A DNA stretch of 10,143 nucleotides from Rubrobacter sp. (GCA_016781635.1 JADDPY010000531.1:1-10143), one strand, 5' to 3'; positions 1-6,059 are shown, counted from the first letter of the stretch. The notes: generated by a model not told the origin, from the sequence alone. Numbers and translations: made by a program.

Positions 1-1
1 G

Positions 2-697
2 ATGGGTATCCCCGCTCCGACCGCCGTCGGCACCGACCTCGTCTACGCCACCGTTACCAAGGTGGTCGGGTCCGTGCAGCACTATCGCCAGCAGTCGGTG
101 AACCTTCAGGTCGCGGTGTTCCTCGGCCTCGGTAGCCTCCCGGCCAGTCTCCTCGGCGTGGCGACCTTGGAGTGGATCAAGGCCAACTACGACGAGGACG
201 CGGTTCGCTCGATCATGATAACGATCATCGCGGCCACCCTACTCTTGGTGGGGGCTTCCCTTATCTTCCGAACCTTTTTCATGCGCGACCGCTCGGCTAG
301 CCCGGTTAAACCGACCTGGGATGGCAAGAGTCGCATGAGCCTCAAACGGCGCCTGTTTACCATCTTATTTGGAGCAATGGGCGGGTACCTCGTAGGGCTC
401 ACCTCCATAGGCTCCGGGAGCATCATGGCGATTATCCTGCTGCTTCTATATCCTCTCGCGCCCGCCGTGGTTGTTGGTACGGACATCGCCCACGCCACCG
501 TCCTCTCACTCGTCACCGGCCTTGCTCACGCCTCGCAGGGCAACGTGGATTGGGGGCTGGCCGGCACGCTTCTGCTGGGCAGCGTCCCCGGCGTCCTCGT
601 GGGGAGCCGCCTAGCGCCTTACATCCCCGGCAAGCCCCTGCGCGTCATCCTCGCGTGCATGCTGATCTTCGTCGGCGCCCGTCTGCTTCTGACCTAG
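2..697 (+). CDS. TauE/SafE-family membrane transporter, 5'-truncated
   Basis: This is probably a TauE/SafE (DUF81) permease, a family that exports sulfite, sulfoacetate or other anions across the cytoplasmic membrane. The 231 visible residues are strongly hydrophobic, with segments near 36-56, 70-93, 118-133, 139-157, 162-174, 185-201 and 212-230. The family's internal duplication is visible: residues 8-52 (AVGTDLVYATVTK...) resemble 158-201 (VVGTDIAHATVLS...), each with a GTD motif, a short basic or polar loop and a GSLP/GSVP helix. The ATG at base 2 is unlikely to be the true start. Family members usually have a first helix and a glycine-rich stretch before this GTD motif, so the N-terminus lies outside the window. 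Its TAG stop overlaps the stop codon of the convergent glycosylase gene. The transported substrate cannot be told from sequence. Confidence 0.85.
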   Translation: MGIPAPTAVGTDLVYATVTKVVGSVQHYRQQSVNLQVAVFLGLGSLPASLLGVATLEWIKANYDEDAVRSIMITIIAATLLLVGASLIFRTFFMRDRSASPVKPTWDGKSRMSLKRRLFTILFGAMGGYLVGLTSIGSGSIMAIILLLLYPLAPAVVVGTDIAHATVLSLVTGLAHASQGNVDWGLAGTLLLGSVPGVLVGSRLAPYIPGKPLRVILACMLIFVGARLLLT

Positions 698-1275
698 CCC
701 TTCGCGGCGTCGCGGGCGGTCTTCAAGTCCCCGATCGAGGTCTCGCGTGCCTCGTCGTATGCGGGGCTGCCCTGAAGGCGCAGGAGGTAGGCGGGATGGT
801 AGGTTGCGATGGCGGGCAGGTCGAGGATCGACTCTCGTAGCACGCCGCGGTCCTTTTTCATGGCGAAGGACTTCTCTATAAGAGCCTTCGACGGCGTGTT
901 GCCGAGCAAGACGAGGACGTCGGGTCCGATCGCCTTTAGTTCGGGGATCAGGATTTCGATGCCCTCCCGAATCTCCCCGACCCTCGGCGGGCGGTTCTTG
1001 ATCCGCCCGTCCTTCTCGGCCGTCGGCCGGACCTTGACGGTGTTGGTGACGTAGACCTCGGAGCGGTCTATGCCGGCCTCCTCCAGGAGCTCGTTCAGGA
1101 GCTTGCCGGCCCGGCCCACGAACGGCTTGCCGGCGCGATCCTCCTGCTCCCCCGGGGCCTCGCCGACGATGGCGACGGTTGCCCCTACCGGACCTTCGCC
1201 GAAGACCGCGTTGGCTCCAAGGCGCTCGGTCGCCTGCCGCTTGAGGTCCTCCCACGATGCCTGTCTCTCGTCCAT
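694..1275 (-). CDS. Uracil-DNA glycosylase family 4-like protein lacking Fe-S cysteines
   Basis: This 193-residue protein belongs to the uracil-DNA glycosylase superfamily, whose members remove uracil from DNA to begin base excision repair. It shows the family 4 core: GEAPGEQED followed by GKPFVGRAGKLL (38-60), YVTNTVKVRP (75-84) and HPAYLLR (160-166). Family 4 enzymes and UdgX normally carry four cysteines for a 4Fe-4S cluster, but this protein has no cysteine. The usual N-terminal CxxC stretch is missing, the VKCRP cysteine is Val82, and the EIxxC position is Gly105. Between VKVRP and the following proline-rich turn it has a longer basic stretch (about 85-95, containing GRIKN) where UdgX has its KRRIH loop. 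The ATG at 1273-1275 is supported by GAGGGG (1283-1288 on the complement) 7 nt upstream. It lies 82 bp downstream of folE2 on the same strand and may share its transcript. Superfamily membership is firm; the activity is inferred. Confidence 0.85.
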   Translation of the reverse strand: MDERQASWEDLKRQATERLGANAVFGEGPVGATVAIVGEAPGEQEDRAGKPFVGRAGKLLNELLEEAGIDRSEVYVTNTVKVRPTAEKDGRIKNRPPRVGEIREGIEILIPELKAIGPDVLVLLGNTPSKALIEKSFAMKKDRGVLRESILDLPAIATYHPAYLLRLQGSPAYDEARETSIGDLKTARDAAKG

Positions 1276-1357
1276 AACGATTCCCCTCTAGTTTCTCTTA
1301 TTGGCGGCGGATCCCAGCGAGGCGTGGATGTACACGCTGCTCTCTTGGTAGATGTAT

Positions 1358-2176
1358 CTACCCCGGACGGGTCCACTCGATCTCGGCGAAGGCGTTGTGG
1401 TTGTGGATGCTCTCCTCGTTGATTGCCTGAACGCGGAACCAGGAGATCCGTGCGTCCCCCCGAAGCTCCTCGGCGACGTTGCGCACCATGTCTTCGACGA
1501 AGACCGGGTTGTCGTACGCCTGCATGGTGACGTGCCGCTCGTCGGGGCGCTTGAGGAGCGGGTAGACCGGTGACGAGCCCGAACGCTCTCCCACTTCCAC
1601 GATCTCCTCGATCCACACGAGATCCGGCCCCTCCCCGGCGGTCCTTCGCGGCCGTATCTCGATGGTCACGTACCCTCGTTGGTTGTGAGCACCGTAGTCG
1701 CTGATGGCCTTGCTGCACGGGCACAGGCTGGTCACCGGGACGCGCACGCCGAGAACGAAATCCTCGTCCGAGCCGCTGGACTCACCGAGAAAGAAGCAGT
1801 CGTAGTCCATGAGCGCCTTCTTACCGCTCACGGGGGCTTCACGCTCGAGGAAGTAGGGGAACTTCGCCTCCACGCGGGCGCTCTCGGCATCGAGGCGTCC
1901 CCTGAGTTCCCGCAGGATGGTGGGCAGGGTTCGCATCGTGATCTCGCCGCGGTGTTCTTCTATGGCCTCGACGAAGCGGCTCATGTGGGTCCCCTTGAAG
2001 CGGTAGGGGAGGCCCACGGACATGCTCAGGCTCGCTACGGTTTGCTGCTCGCCCCGGGCACGGTCCAGGACGGTGATCGGGTAGCGCAGGTCCCTGACGC
2101 CGGCCTGGTTTATGTCTATGCCACGCTTGTCCGGCCGGCCCTGCACGTCTTCTAAGGGCCGCGTGTCTTCTATCAT
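1358..2176 (-). CDS. folE2: GTP cyclohydrolase FolE2 (type IB)
   Basis: FolE2 converts GTP to 7,8-dihydroneopterin triphosphate, the shared first step of folate and 7-deazaguanine (queuosine) synthesis. Type IB enzymes are unrelated in sequence to FolE and do not strictly need zinc. The 272-residue product carries the hallmark CPCSK...ISDYGAHNQRG block with the catalytic cysteine, and ends with the conserved ESIHNHNAFAEIE segment holding a catalytic-site histidine. The length fits the family. The open frame extends to 2278, but the ATG at 2174-2176 is preferred: it has AAAGGA about 5 nt upstream, and the extra N-terminal residues look like translated promoter DNA. It is divergent from queC across about 130 bp, which strongly suggests that it feeds the queCDE genes. 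Pterin supply for folate is also possible. Confidence 0.95.
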   Translation of the reverse strand: MIEDTRPLEDVQGRPDKRGIDINQAGVRDLRYPITVLDRARGEQQTVASLSMSVGLPYRFKGTHMSRFVEAIEEHRGEITMRTLPTILRELRGRLDAESARVEAKFPYFLEREAPVSGKKALMDYDCFFLGESSGSDEDFVLGVRVPVTSLCPCSKAISDYGAHNQRGYVTIEIRPRRTAGEGPDLVWIEEIVEVGERSGSSPVYPLLKRPDERHVTMQAYDNPVFVEDMVRNVAEELRGDARISWFRVQAINEESIHNHNAFAEIEWTRPG

Positions 2177-2201
2177 GGTTCCTTTCTCGGGAGTAAAACT
2201 G

Positions 2202-2258
2202 CGTCGCGCGGGATGAGAGTCCGAAACGGGCGCTCCATCTCCTATAATCTGCGCGACG
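2202..2258. repeat. 8-bp inverted repeat flanking the queC -10 box
   Basis: CGTCGCGC at 2202-2209 is the exact reverse complement of GCGCGACG at 2251-2258. The arms are 41 bp apart and bracket the TATAAT box in the folE2/queC divergent region. They could be two half-sites of a regulator controlling both directions, or a chance match in GC-rich DNA. No known operator was recognised. Confidence 0.3.
2243..2248 (+). promoter_or_regulatory. Consensus -10 box for queCDE
   Basis: A perfect TATAAT lies 58 bp before the queC ATG in the folE2/queC intergenic region. Transcription would start near 2255, leaving a leader of about 50 nt. No good -35 hexamer is seen 16-18 bp upstream, so an activator or another upstream contact may be needed. 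No preQ1 riboswitch consensus was recognised in the leader. Confidence 0.55.
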
Positions 2259-2305
2259 ATCTCCGGAACATTACGCACCCGCCGAAAGGAGGCGAGCCTT
2301 ACTCA

Positions 2306-3004
2306 ATGGATGATAACAGAGCGGTCGCCATCGTCAGCGGCGGGATGGACTCGGTCACCCTCGCCTACCTGCTCGCCTCCGAGGGTTACGGCCTGCACCT
2401 CCTCTCGATGGCTTACGGCCAGCGTCACGCCAAGGAGATCGAGTACGCCAGGCTCTGCGCCGCGAGGCTCGGGGCGAACTTCGACGTCGTGGACCTCTCG
2501 GGTGTGGGCCGGCTCCTCACCGGCTCCGCTCTTACGACGGAAGGGGTCGACGTCCCGCACGGTCATTACGCCGCCGAGAACATGGCGGTAACCGTCGTCC
2601 CCAACCGCAACTCCATCATGCTCTCCGTCGCCTACGGCGTCGCCGTCTCGGGGGGCGCGAAGATTGTCGCCGCCGGGATGCACGCCGGGGACCACTACGT
2701 ATATCCGGACTGCCGCCCGAGCTTCGTGAGGGCGTTCGACGCCATGCAGCGCGAGGCCGTCGAGGGGTTCGGCGACGAGTCCCTGCGCCTCCACACCCCC
2801 TTTATCGACAAGACAAAGGCCGAGATCGTGGAGATAGGAGCCGCGCTGAACGTGCCCTTCGAAGACACCTGGAGTTGCTACGAGGGCGGGGAGGTCCACT
2901 GCGGTCTGTGCGGTACCTGCAACGAGCGCAAGGAGGCCTTCGAGCTAGCCGGGGTTCCCGATCCAACCGTGTACCGCGACCCGGATCACGGCTCGACCTC
3001 CTGA
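2306..3004 (+). CDS. queC: 7-cyano-7-deazaguanine (preQ0) synthase QueC
   Basis: QueC converts 7-carboxy-7-deazaguanine to preQ0 using ATP and ammonia, the last step before the queuosine pathway branches. The 232-residue protein starts with the PP-loop ATP-binding motif SGGMDS (11-16) and has VPNRN (98-102). It ends with the zinc-site cysteines of the family: C191, C199, C202 and C205, in SCYEGGEVHCGLCGTC. The ATG at 2306 is chosen because it places the PP-loop a few residues from the N-terminus, as is usual. A strong AAAGGAGG (2285-2292) precedes it at a rather long 13-nt spacing. The frame is open back to 2213, but that part covers the promoter. It is the first gene of queC-queD-queE. Confidence 0.96.
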   Translation: MDDNRAVAIVSGGMDSVTLAYLLASEGYGLHLLSMAYGQRHAKEIEYARLCAARLGANFDVVDLSGVGRLLTGSALTTEGVDVPHGHYAAENMAVTVVPNRNSIMLSVAYGVAVSGGAKIVAAGMHAGDHYVYPDCRPSFVRAFDAMQREAVEGFGDESLRLHTPFIDKTKAEIVEIGAALNVPFEDTWSCYEGGEVHCGLCGTCNERKEAFELAGVPDPTVYRDPDHGSTS

Positions 3005-3027
3005 CCCCAACTCTCGCACCGACGCGG

Positions 3028-3033
3028 TAAGAT
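3028..3033 (+). promoter_or_regulatory. Possible -10 box upstream of queD
   Basis: TAAGAT in the 86-bp queC-queD gap matches TATAAT at four of six positions. Transcription would begin near 3040, so queD-queE could have its own promoter in addition to readthrough from queC. No convincing -35 is present, and the call rests on this hexamer and the gap size. Confidence 0.25.
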
Positions 3034-3040
3034 TAGACGA

Positions 3041-3088
3041 ATGCATACCCCCGAGAACGGCACTAAGCCGACAGACCGTCGGAGCTAG
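3041..3088 (+). other. Possible 15-codon leader ORF and hairpin before queD
   Basis: An ATG at 3041 opens a 15-codon frame ending at TAG 3086-3088, only two bases before the queD ATG. It overlaps a small hairpin, CCGAC (3068-3072) with GTCGG (3078-3082) and loop AGACC, whose right arm covers part of the queD ribosome binding site GGAG (3081-3084). Ribosomes translating the leader would open the hairpin and terminate next to queD. No clear binding site precedes the leader ATG, although a start at the inferred +1 would make it leaderless. It may equally be chance. Confidence 0.2.
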
Positions 3089-3090
3089 AG

Positions 3091-3456
3091 ATGTACATCA
3101 TCACGAAAGAGTTCACCTTCGAGGCGTCACACCAATTGGACCACCTTCCGCCCTCGCACAAATGCTCCAATTTGCATGGTCACTCCTACCGTGTTGAGGT
3201 CGTGCTGGAGAGCGCGGAGTTGAATGCGGACGGCTTCGTGCGCGACTACGGCGAGCTCGCGCCCTTCAAGAACTTTGTCGACGATAAACTGGACCACCGC
3301 AACCTCAACGACGTGGTGCCCGGCGTGACGAGCGCCGAGAACCTGGCCCGCTGGCTCTACGACTTCGCGAGCTCCCTGTGGCCCGAGGTCGCGGCCGTCA
3401 GGGTGAGCGAGACGCAGAAGACGTGGGCCGAGTATCGTCCGGAGCGCCGGCCGTGA
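3091..3456 (+). CDS. queD: 6-carboxytetrahydropterin synthase QueD
   Basis: QueD (6-pyruvoyltetrahydropterin synthase family) converts dihydroneopterin triphosphate to 6-carboxy-5,6,7,8-tetrahydropterin, the second step to preQ0. The 121-residue length is typical. The zinc ligands are visible as H14 (FEASHQL) and H29 and H31 (LHGHSY). Catalytic residues are C25 (KCSNLHGH), H69 (LDHRNLND), an acidic residue in the RDYGEL segment (D51) and E107 in SETQKTWAEY. The ATG is preceded by GGAG (3081-3084) at a 6-nt spacing. It lies 86 bp after queC and overlaps queE by four bases, so QueD and QueE are very likely translationally coupled. Confidence 0.96.
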   Translation: MYIITKEFTFEASHQLDHLPPSHKCSNLHGHSYRVEVVLESAELNADGFVRDYGELAPFKNFVDDKLDHRNLNDVVPGVTSAENLARWLYDFASSLWPEVAAVRVSETQKTWAEYRPERRP

Positions 3457-4193
3457 GGACCGCTTCCAGAGAACAAGCCATAGCCGTCTCGGAGCTCTTC
3501 GGGCCGGTAATCCAGGGTGAAGGCGGTGTGATCGGGCGTCCTACCGTATTCGTGAGGACCGGTGGGTGCGATTACCGTTGCAGCTTCTGCGACAGCCTCT
3601 TCGCCGTCCTGCCCGAGCACCGCGGCTCCTGGCGCAAGATGGCCGCAGAGGAGATCTTCGGTGAGGTGCGCAGGCTCTCGCCGAAGCCGATCCTGGTCAC
3701 CCTCTCCGGCGGCAACCCCGCGTTGCAGCCGCTCGGGGGCCTGATCCAACTCGGCCACGAGCACGGTTACACCTTCGCCATCGAGACCCAGGGGACGGTC
3801 TCGAAGCCATGGTTCGCCGAGCTCGACTACCTGACGATCTCTCCGAAGCCGCCGAGCTCGAACATGGAGACGGATTGGGAGAAGCTGGACCGCTGCGTCG
3901 GGTCGGGCGGGCCGCACACCGACGTCCTCCTGAAAGTCGTCGTGATGAACGATGCGGACTACGCTTACGCGAGAAACGTGGCTACGAGGTACCCCGGGGT
4001 CCCGATGTACCTTCAGGTCGGGAACGACAACCCGCCCGGCGCGGCGCCGGACGACGCCACGGAGCCCGACGTCGGCGGCCTCCTGAACAGGTACGCCTGG
4101 CTGGCCGAAAAGGTCGTCGCCGACGGGTGGAACGACGTTACGGTCCTGCCGCAGCTGCACGTTCTGGTCTACGGTAACCGCCGCGGCGTTTGA
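3453..4193 (+). CDS. queE: 7-carboxy-7-deazaguanine synthase QueE
   Basis: QueE is a radical S-adenosylmethionine enzyme that contracts the ring of carboxytetrahydropterin to 7-carboxy-7-deazaguanine. The 246-residue product has the N-terminal GPVIQGEG segment, then the cluster motif CDYRCSFC (C39, C43, C46; CX3CX2C), a GGNPALQPL segment in the place of the usual GGEP, ETQGT, and TISPKPPSS. The start is taken as GTG 3453-3455, which overlaps the queD stop as GTGA and has GGAG (3441-3444) 8 nt upstream. The frame is open to 3378, but that extension lies within queD and is poor in family-like residues. It is the last gene of queCDE and is followed by a convergent toxin-antitoxin pair. Confidence 0.95.
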   Translation: MRTASREQAIAVSELFGPVIQGEGGVIGRPTVFVRTGGCDYRCSFCDSLFAVLPEHRGSWRKMAAEEIFGEVRRLSPKPILVTLSGGNPALQPLGGLIQLGHEHGYTFAIETQGTVSKPWFAELDYLTISPKPPSSNMETDWEKLDRCVGSGGPHTDVLLKVVVMNDADYAYARNVATRYPGVPMYLQVGNDNPPGAAPDDATEPDVGGLLNRYAWLAEKVVADGWNDVTVLPQLHVLVYGNRRGV

Positions 4194-4224
4194 GGCGCGG
4201 TCGGCGCCCGTCGATGGTGTGTCG

Positions 4225-4264
4225 CTCGTTTGGCTCCCCAGCCGCCCGGCGGGTTACGAACGAG
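4225..4264. terminator. Possible stem-loop between queE and vapC
   Basis: In the 80-bp convergent gap, CTCGTTTG (4225-4232) pairs with CGAACGAG (4257-4264), an 8-bp stem with one wobble. The intervening segment contains a smaller CCGC/GCGG hairpin. The position between two converging genes suits a bidirectional terminator, but no T-run follows on either strand, so the assignment is weak. Confidence 0.3.
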
Positions 4265-4273
4265 GGGCTACAG

Positions 4274-4672
4274 CTACCTGTATAGCTCCACCGTGGCGCG
4301 ATGCCCCGAAGCGTGGGCCAACCGAGCGTCCTTCGTGATCAGAGGCGCGTCGAGGGTTTCAGCTAGAGCCACGTAGGCTGCATCGTAGGCGGTGAGGTTC
4401 TCGCGCAACTCCCACATACGGGGTAAAAGCGCGGTGTGCGGGTAGTGCGTTGCCCTCATGTTCCGCAGAGCCTCCGAGGCTTGGTAGCTTCGTAAAACCG
4501 ATAGCGCGCCTCTCAAGGTATGGCGGCGGATCGCGTGAAGCACCTCGACGTCGAAGAGGTGTGGGACGTGCAGACCTCCACTCGACCTTCCGATTCTCTC
4601 GCGGATGCCTGCCGAGCTACCATCGAGGTTCAGGAGCACGGCGATCGCAGCGGAAGCATCAAGGACGATCAA
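4274..4672 (-). CDS. vapC: VapC-type PIN-domain ribonuclease toxin
   Basis: This is a PIN-domain toxin of the VapC family; such proteins cleave RNA when freed from their cognate antitoxin. The 132 residues carry the four acidic metal-binding positions: D5 (IVLDASA), E43 (DVEVLHAIRR), D97 (LTAYDAAYVALAE) and D115 (LITKDARLA). The start codon is TTG (4670-4672). An in-frame TAA, which is also the antitoxin stop, lies two codons upstream, so no earlier start is possible. No clear ribosome binding site is seen, and the 6-bp gap to the antitoxin gene suggests translational coupling. The RNA target cannot be predicted. Confidence 0.92.
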   Translation of the reverse strand: MIVLDASAAIAVLLNLDGSSAGIRERIGRSSGGLHVPHLFDVEVLHAIRRHTLRGALSVLRSYQASEALRNMRATHYPHTALLPRMWELRENLTAYDAAYVALAETLDAPLITKDARLAHASGHRATVELYR

Positions 4673-4678
4673 AAGCCG

Positions 4679-4927
4679 TTAGCCGAGGTCGCGCGGGTCG
4701 CCAGCGTCTCGCATCCGTCGTATGGTGACCTCGGGCGGCTCGTCGGCCTCCACAGGCTCGTGATGCTTCACCATCTCCAGCCACTCCTGCATAGTAGGCT
4801 TCTCAGCCACCTGCTCTATCTCGGAGAGCAAGTAATCCGAAAGCGTCATGCCCATCGTCGCTGCGCGAACTTTCAGCGTACGGTGCAGATCGTCCGGTAC
4901 GTTGCGTATCTGTATCATTTTGGTCAT
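4679..4927 (-). CDS. vapB: VapB/FitA-like ribbon-helix-helix antitoxin
   Basis: This 82-residue protein is the probable antitoxin partner of the PIN-domain toxin 6 bp downstream. Its N-terminus, IQIRNVPDDLHRTLKVRAA followed by MTLSDYLLSEIE, matches the FitA/Arc-type ribbon-helix-helix DNA-binding domain: a short beta strand, then two helices. The acidic, proline-containing C-terminal half would wrap the toxin. The start is taken as ATG 4925-4927; another ATG three codons later (4916-4918) is possible. The frame is open to 4972, but that extension would read through the likely promoter. There is no ribosome binding site at the usual distance, and a -10 box only 9 nt upstream implies a leaderless mRNA. 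Such antitoxins usually repress their own promoter. Confidence 0.9.
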   Translation of the reverse strand: MTKMIQIRNVPDDLHRTLKVRAATMGMTLSDYLLSEIEQVAEKPTMQEWLEMVKHHEPVEADEPPEVTIRRMRDAGDPRDLG

Positions 4928-4959
4928 GTTATTTAGATTATCACATGCTCCTAACATGT
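4925..4959 (-). promoter_or_regulatory. vapB extended -10 promoter with ACATG half-sites
   Basis: On the minus strand TGTGATAAT (4945 to 4937) resembles an extended -10 element. Transcription would start near 4930, two or three bases before the vapB ATG. ACATG/CATGT pentamers lie at 4925-4929, 4943-4947 and 4955-4959. The last two form an inverted pair with a 7-bp spacer just upstream of the -10. These are candidate VapB(C) operator half-sites; the assignment is inferred from position and symmetry. Confidence 0.4.
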
Positions 4960-5021
4960 AGCTGTGGGACACCTCTAGGTTAAAGTATGCAGCGACGTGG
5001 TGATTTCGAGGGAGGCAAGCT

Positions 5022-6059
5022 TTGGCTGACAGCGGTGTCCCGACCTTCGGGCTGTGGTACGACTTCCGGCAGGAGATGCCGTTTACGGGTAGGTATGTGG
5101 ACTTCTACGCCGAGTGCCTGGAGGAGATCTCCGAGGGCGAGGCTCTGGGCTTCTCGGACGTGTGGCTCTCCGAGCACCACTTCGTCGACGACGGCTACCT
5201 CCCCTCGCCGCTCGTGGTCGCCGCCGCCATCGCGGCCCGTACGACTCGCATCGGGATCGGGACCAACGTCCTGCTCCTCCCGATGCACCATCCGTTGCGC
5301 GTCGCCGAGGACGCGGCGGTGGTCGACCTTCTCTCCGGGGGACGGTTCATCCTCGGGGTGGGTCTCGGGTACGTCCAGCACGAGTTCGATGCTCTGGGGT
5401 TCAACCGCAAGAACCGGCCGTCTCTGTTGGAGGAGGGGGTCGAGATCATCCGTCGCGCGTGGAACGAGGGGCGTACGGGCCATGAGGGCCGACGTTGGAG
5501 TCTGCCCGACCTCCCCTTCGAGCCGCGTCCGGGGAGGGAAATCCCGATCTACCTCGGCGGCTACACCGAGCCCGCCCTGGACCGCGCGGCCCGCCTCGCC
5601 GACGGTTTCCTCGCCTCCAGCGGCCGGGTGCCCCTCGGGGAGACGCACGCCGTCCTCGAAGAGAGGGTTCGAGCGCGTGGCCGCGACGCCTCGTCCTTCC
5701 CCTTCTACGCCTCCACCACCGTATTCGTCCACGAGAACGGCGAGAGGGCCTGGGACCTCGTAGCGCCCGGCCTGGCCTACCAGGCGAGCCGATACGCCGA
5801 GTGGGGAGCAGACCCCGAAGGCCCGACGCCTCATCGCCTCCGCCCCGAGGACCTCGACCGCGACAAGTTCTTTGTAGGGACTCCGGACGAGGTGGCCGAC
5901 AAGCTTATAGCCCTCCACGACGAGGTCCCTTACGATCACCTCTGCTTCTGGGGCCGCCTACCCGGCATCACCCACGAGGCGGCCCTCGCCAACATGCGCC
6001 TCTTTGCCTCCGGGGTAGCCCCGAAGGTCCGCGAGCGCGTGAGGGAGAGGGCCGTTTGA
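5022..6059 (+). CDS. Luciferase-like (LLM) flavin/F420-dependent oxidoreductase
   Basis: This 345-residue protein is a bacterial luciferase-like monooxygenase superfamily TIM barrel that uses reduced FMN or F420. Family marks are WLSEHHF (48-54), GTNVLLLPMHHPLRVAED (80-97), SGGRFILGVGLGY (105-117), a basic N-R-P turn, and the C-terminal VGTPDEVADKL segment. The TTG start (5022-5024) is supported by AGGGAGG (5009-5015) 6 nt upstream; no in-frame ATG is nearer. The TGA stop overlaps the next gene's TTG start, so the two are coupled. F420 use is suggested by that neighbour and by the convergent FO synthase gene, but the EHHF motif also occurs in FMN-dependent luciferases. The substrate is unknown. 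Confidence 0.88.
   Translation: MADSGVPTFGLWYDFRQEMPFTGRYVDFYAECLEEISEGEALGFSDVWLSEHHFVDDGYLPSPLVVAAAIAARTTRIGIGTNVLLLPMHHPLRVAEDAAVVDLLSGGRFILGVGLGYVQHEFDALGFNRKNRPSLLEEGVEIIRRAWNEGRTGHEGRRWSLPDLPFEPRPGREIPIYLGGYTEPALDRAARLADGFLASSGRVPLGETHAVLEERVRARGRDASSFPFYASTTVFVHENGERAWDLVAPGLAYQASRYAEWGADPEGPTPHRLRPEDLDRDKFFVGTPDEVADKLIALHDEVPYDHLCFWGRLPGITHEAALANMRLFASGVAPKVRERVRERAV

Noticed and set aside
611..1255. 214-codon minus-strand frame over the glycosylase gene
   Set aside because: It is a shadow of the glycosylase gene, which has clear family motifs in the other frame; the composition is typical of a GC-rich off-frame translation.
2177..2278. N-terminal extension of FolE2
   Set aside because: No family similarity, covers the divergent promoter, and the ATG at 2176 has its own ribosome binding site.
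2249..2305. preQ1 riboswitch in the queC leader
   Set aside because: The A-rich tail and C-rich loop of the preQ1-I consensus are not seen. Only short pairings around the ribosome binding site are possible. A covariance search was not available.
3378..3452. N-terminal extension of QueE inside queD
   Set aside because: QueE proteins begin close to the conserved ELFGPVIQGEG segment; GTG 3453 gives the expected length and a coupled overlap.
4973..5021. TAAAGT (about 4981-4986) as a -10 box for the LLM gene
   Set aside because: No supporting -35 hexamer and only a modest match; the real promoter of this unit could not be fixed.
5495..6055. 187-residue open extension upstream of the split-barrel/nitroreductase gene, which would make a 541-residue protein
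   Set aside because: It lies entirely inside the LLM gene in another frame and is arginine/proline-rich low-quality sequence, while the LLM frame is clearly conserved. TTG 6056 has a good ribosome binding site.
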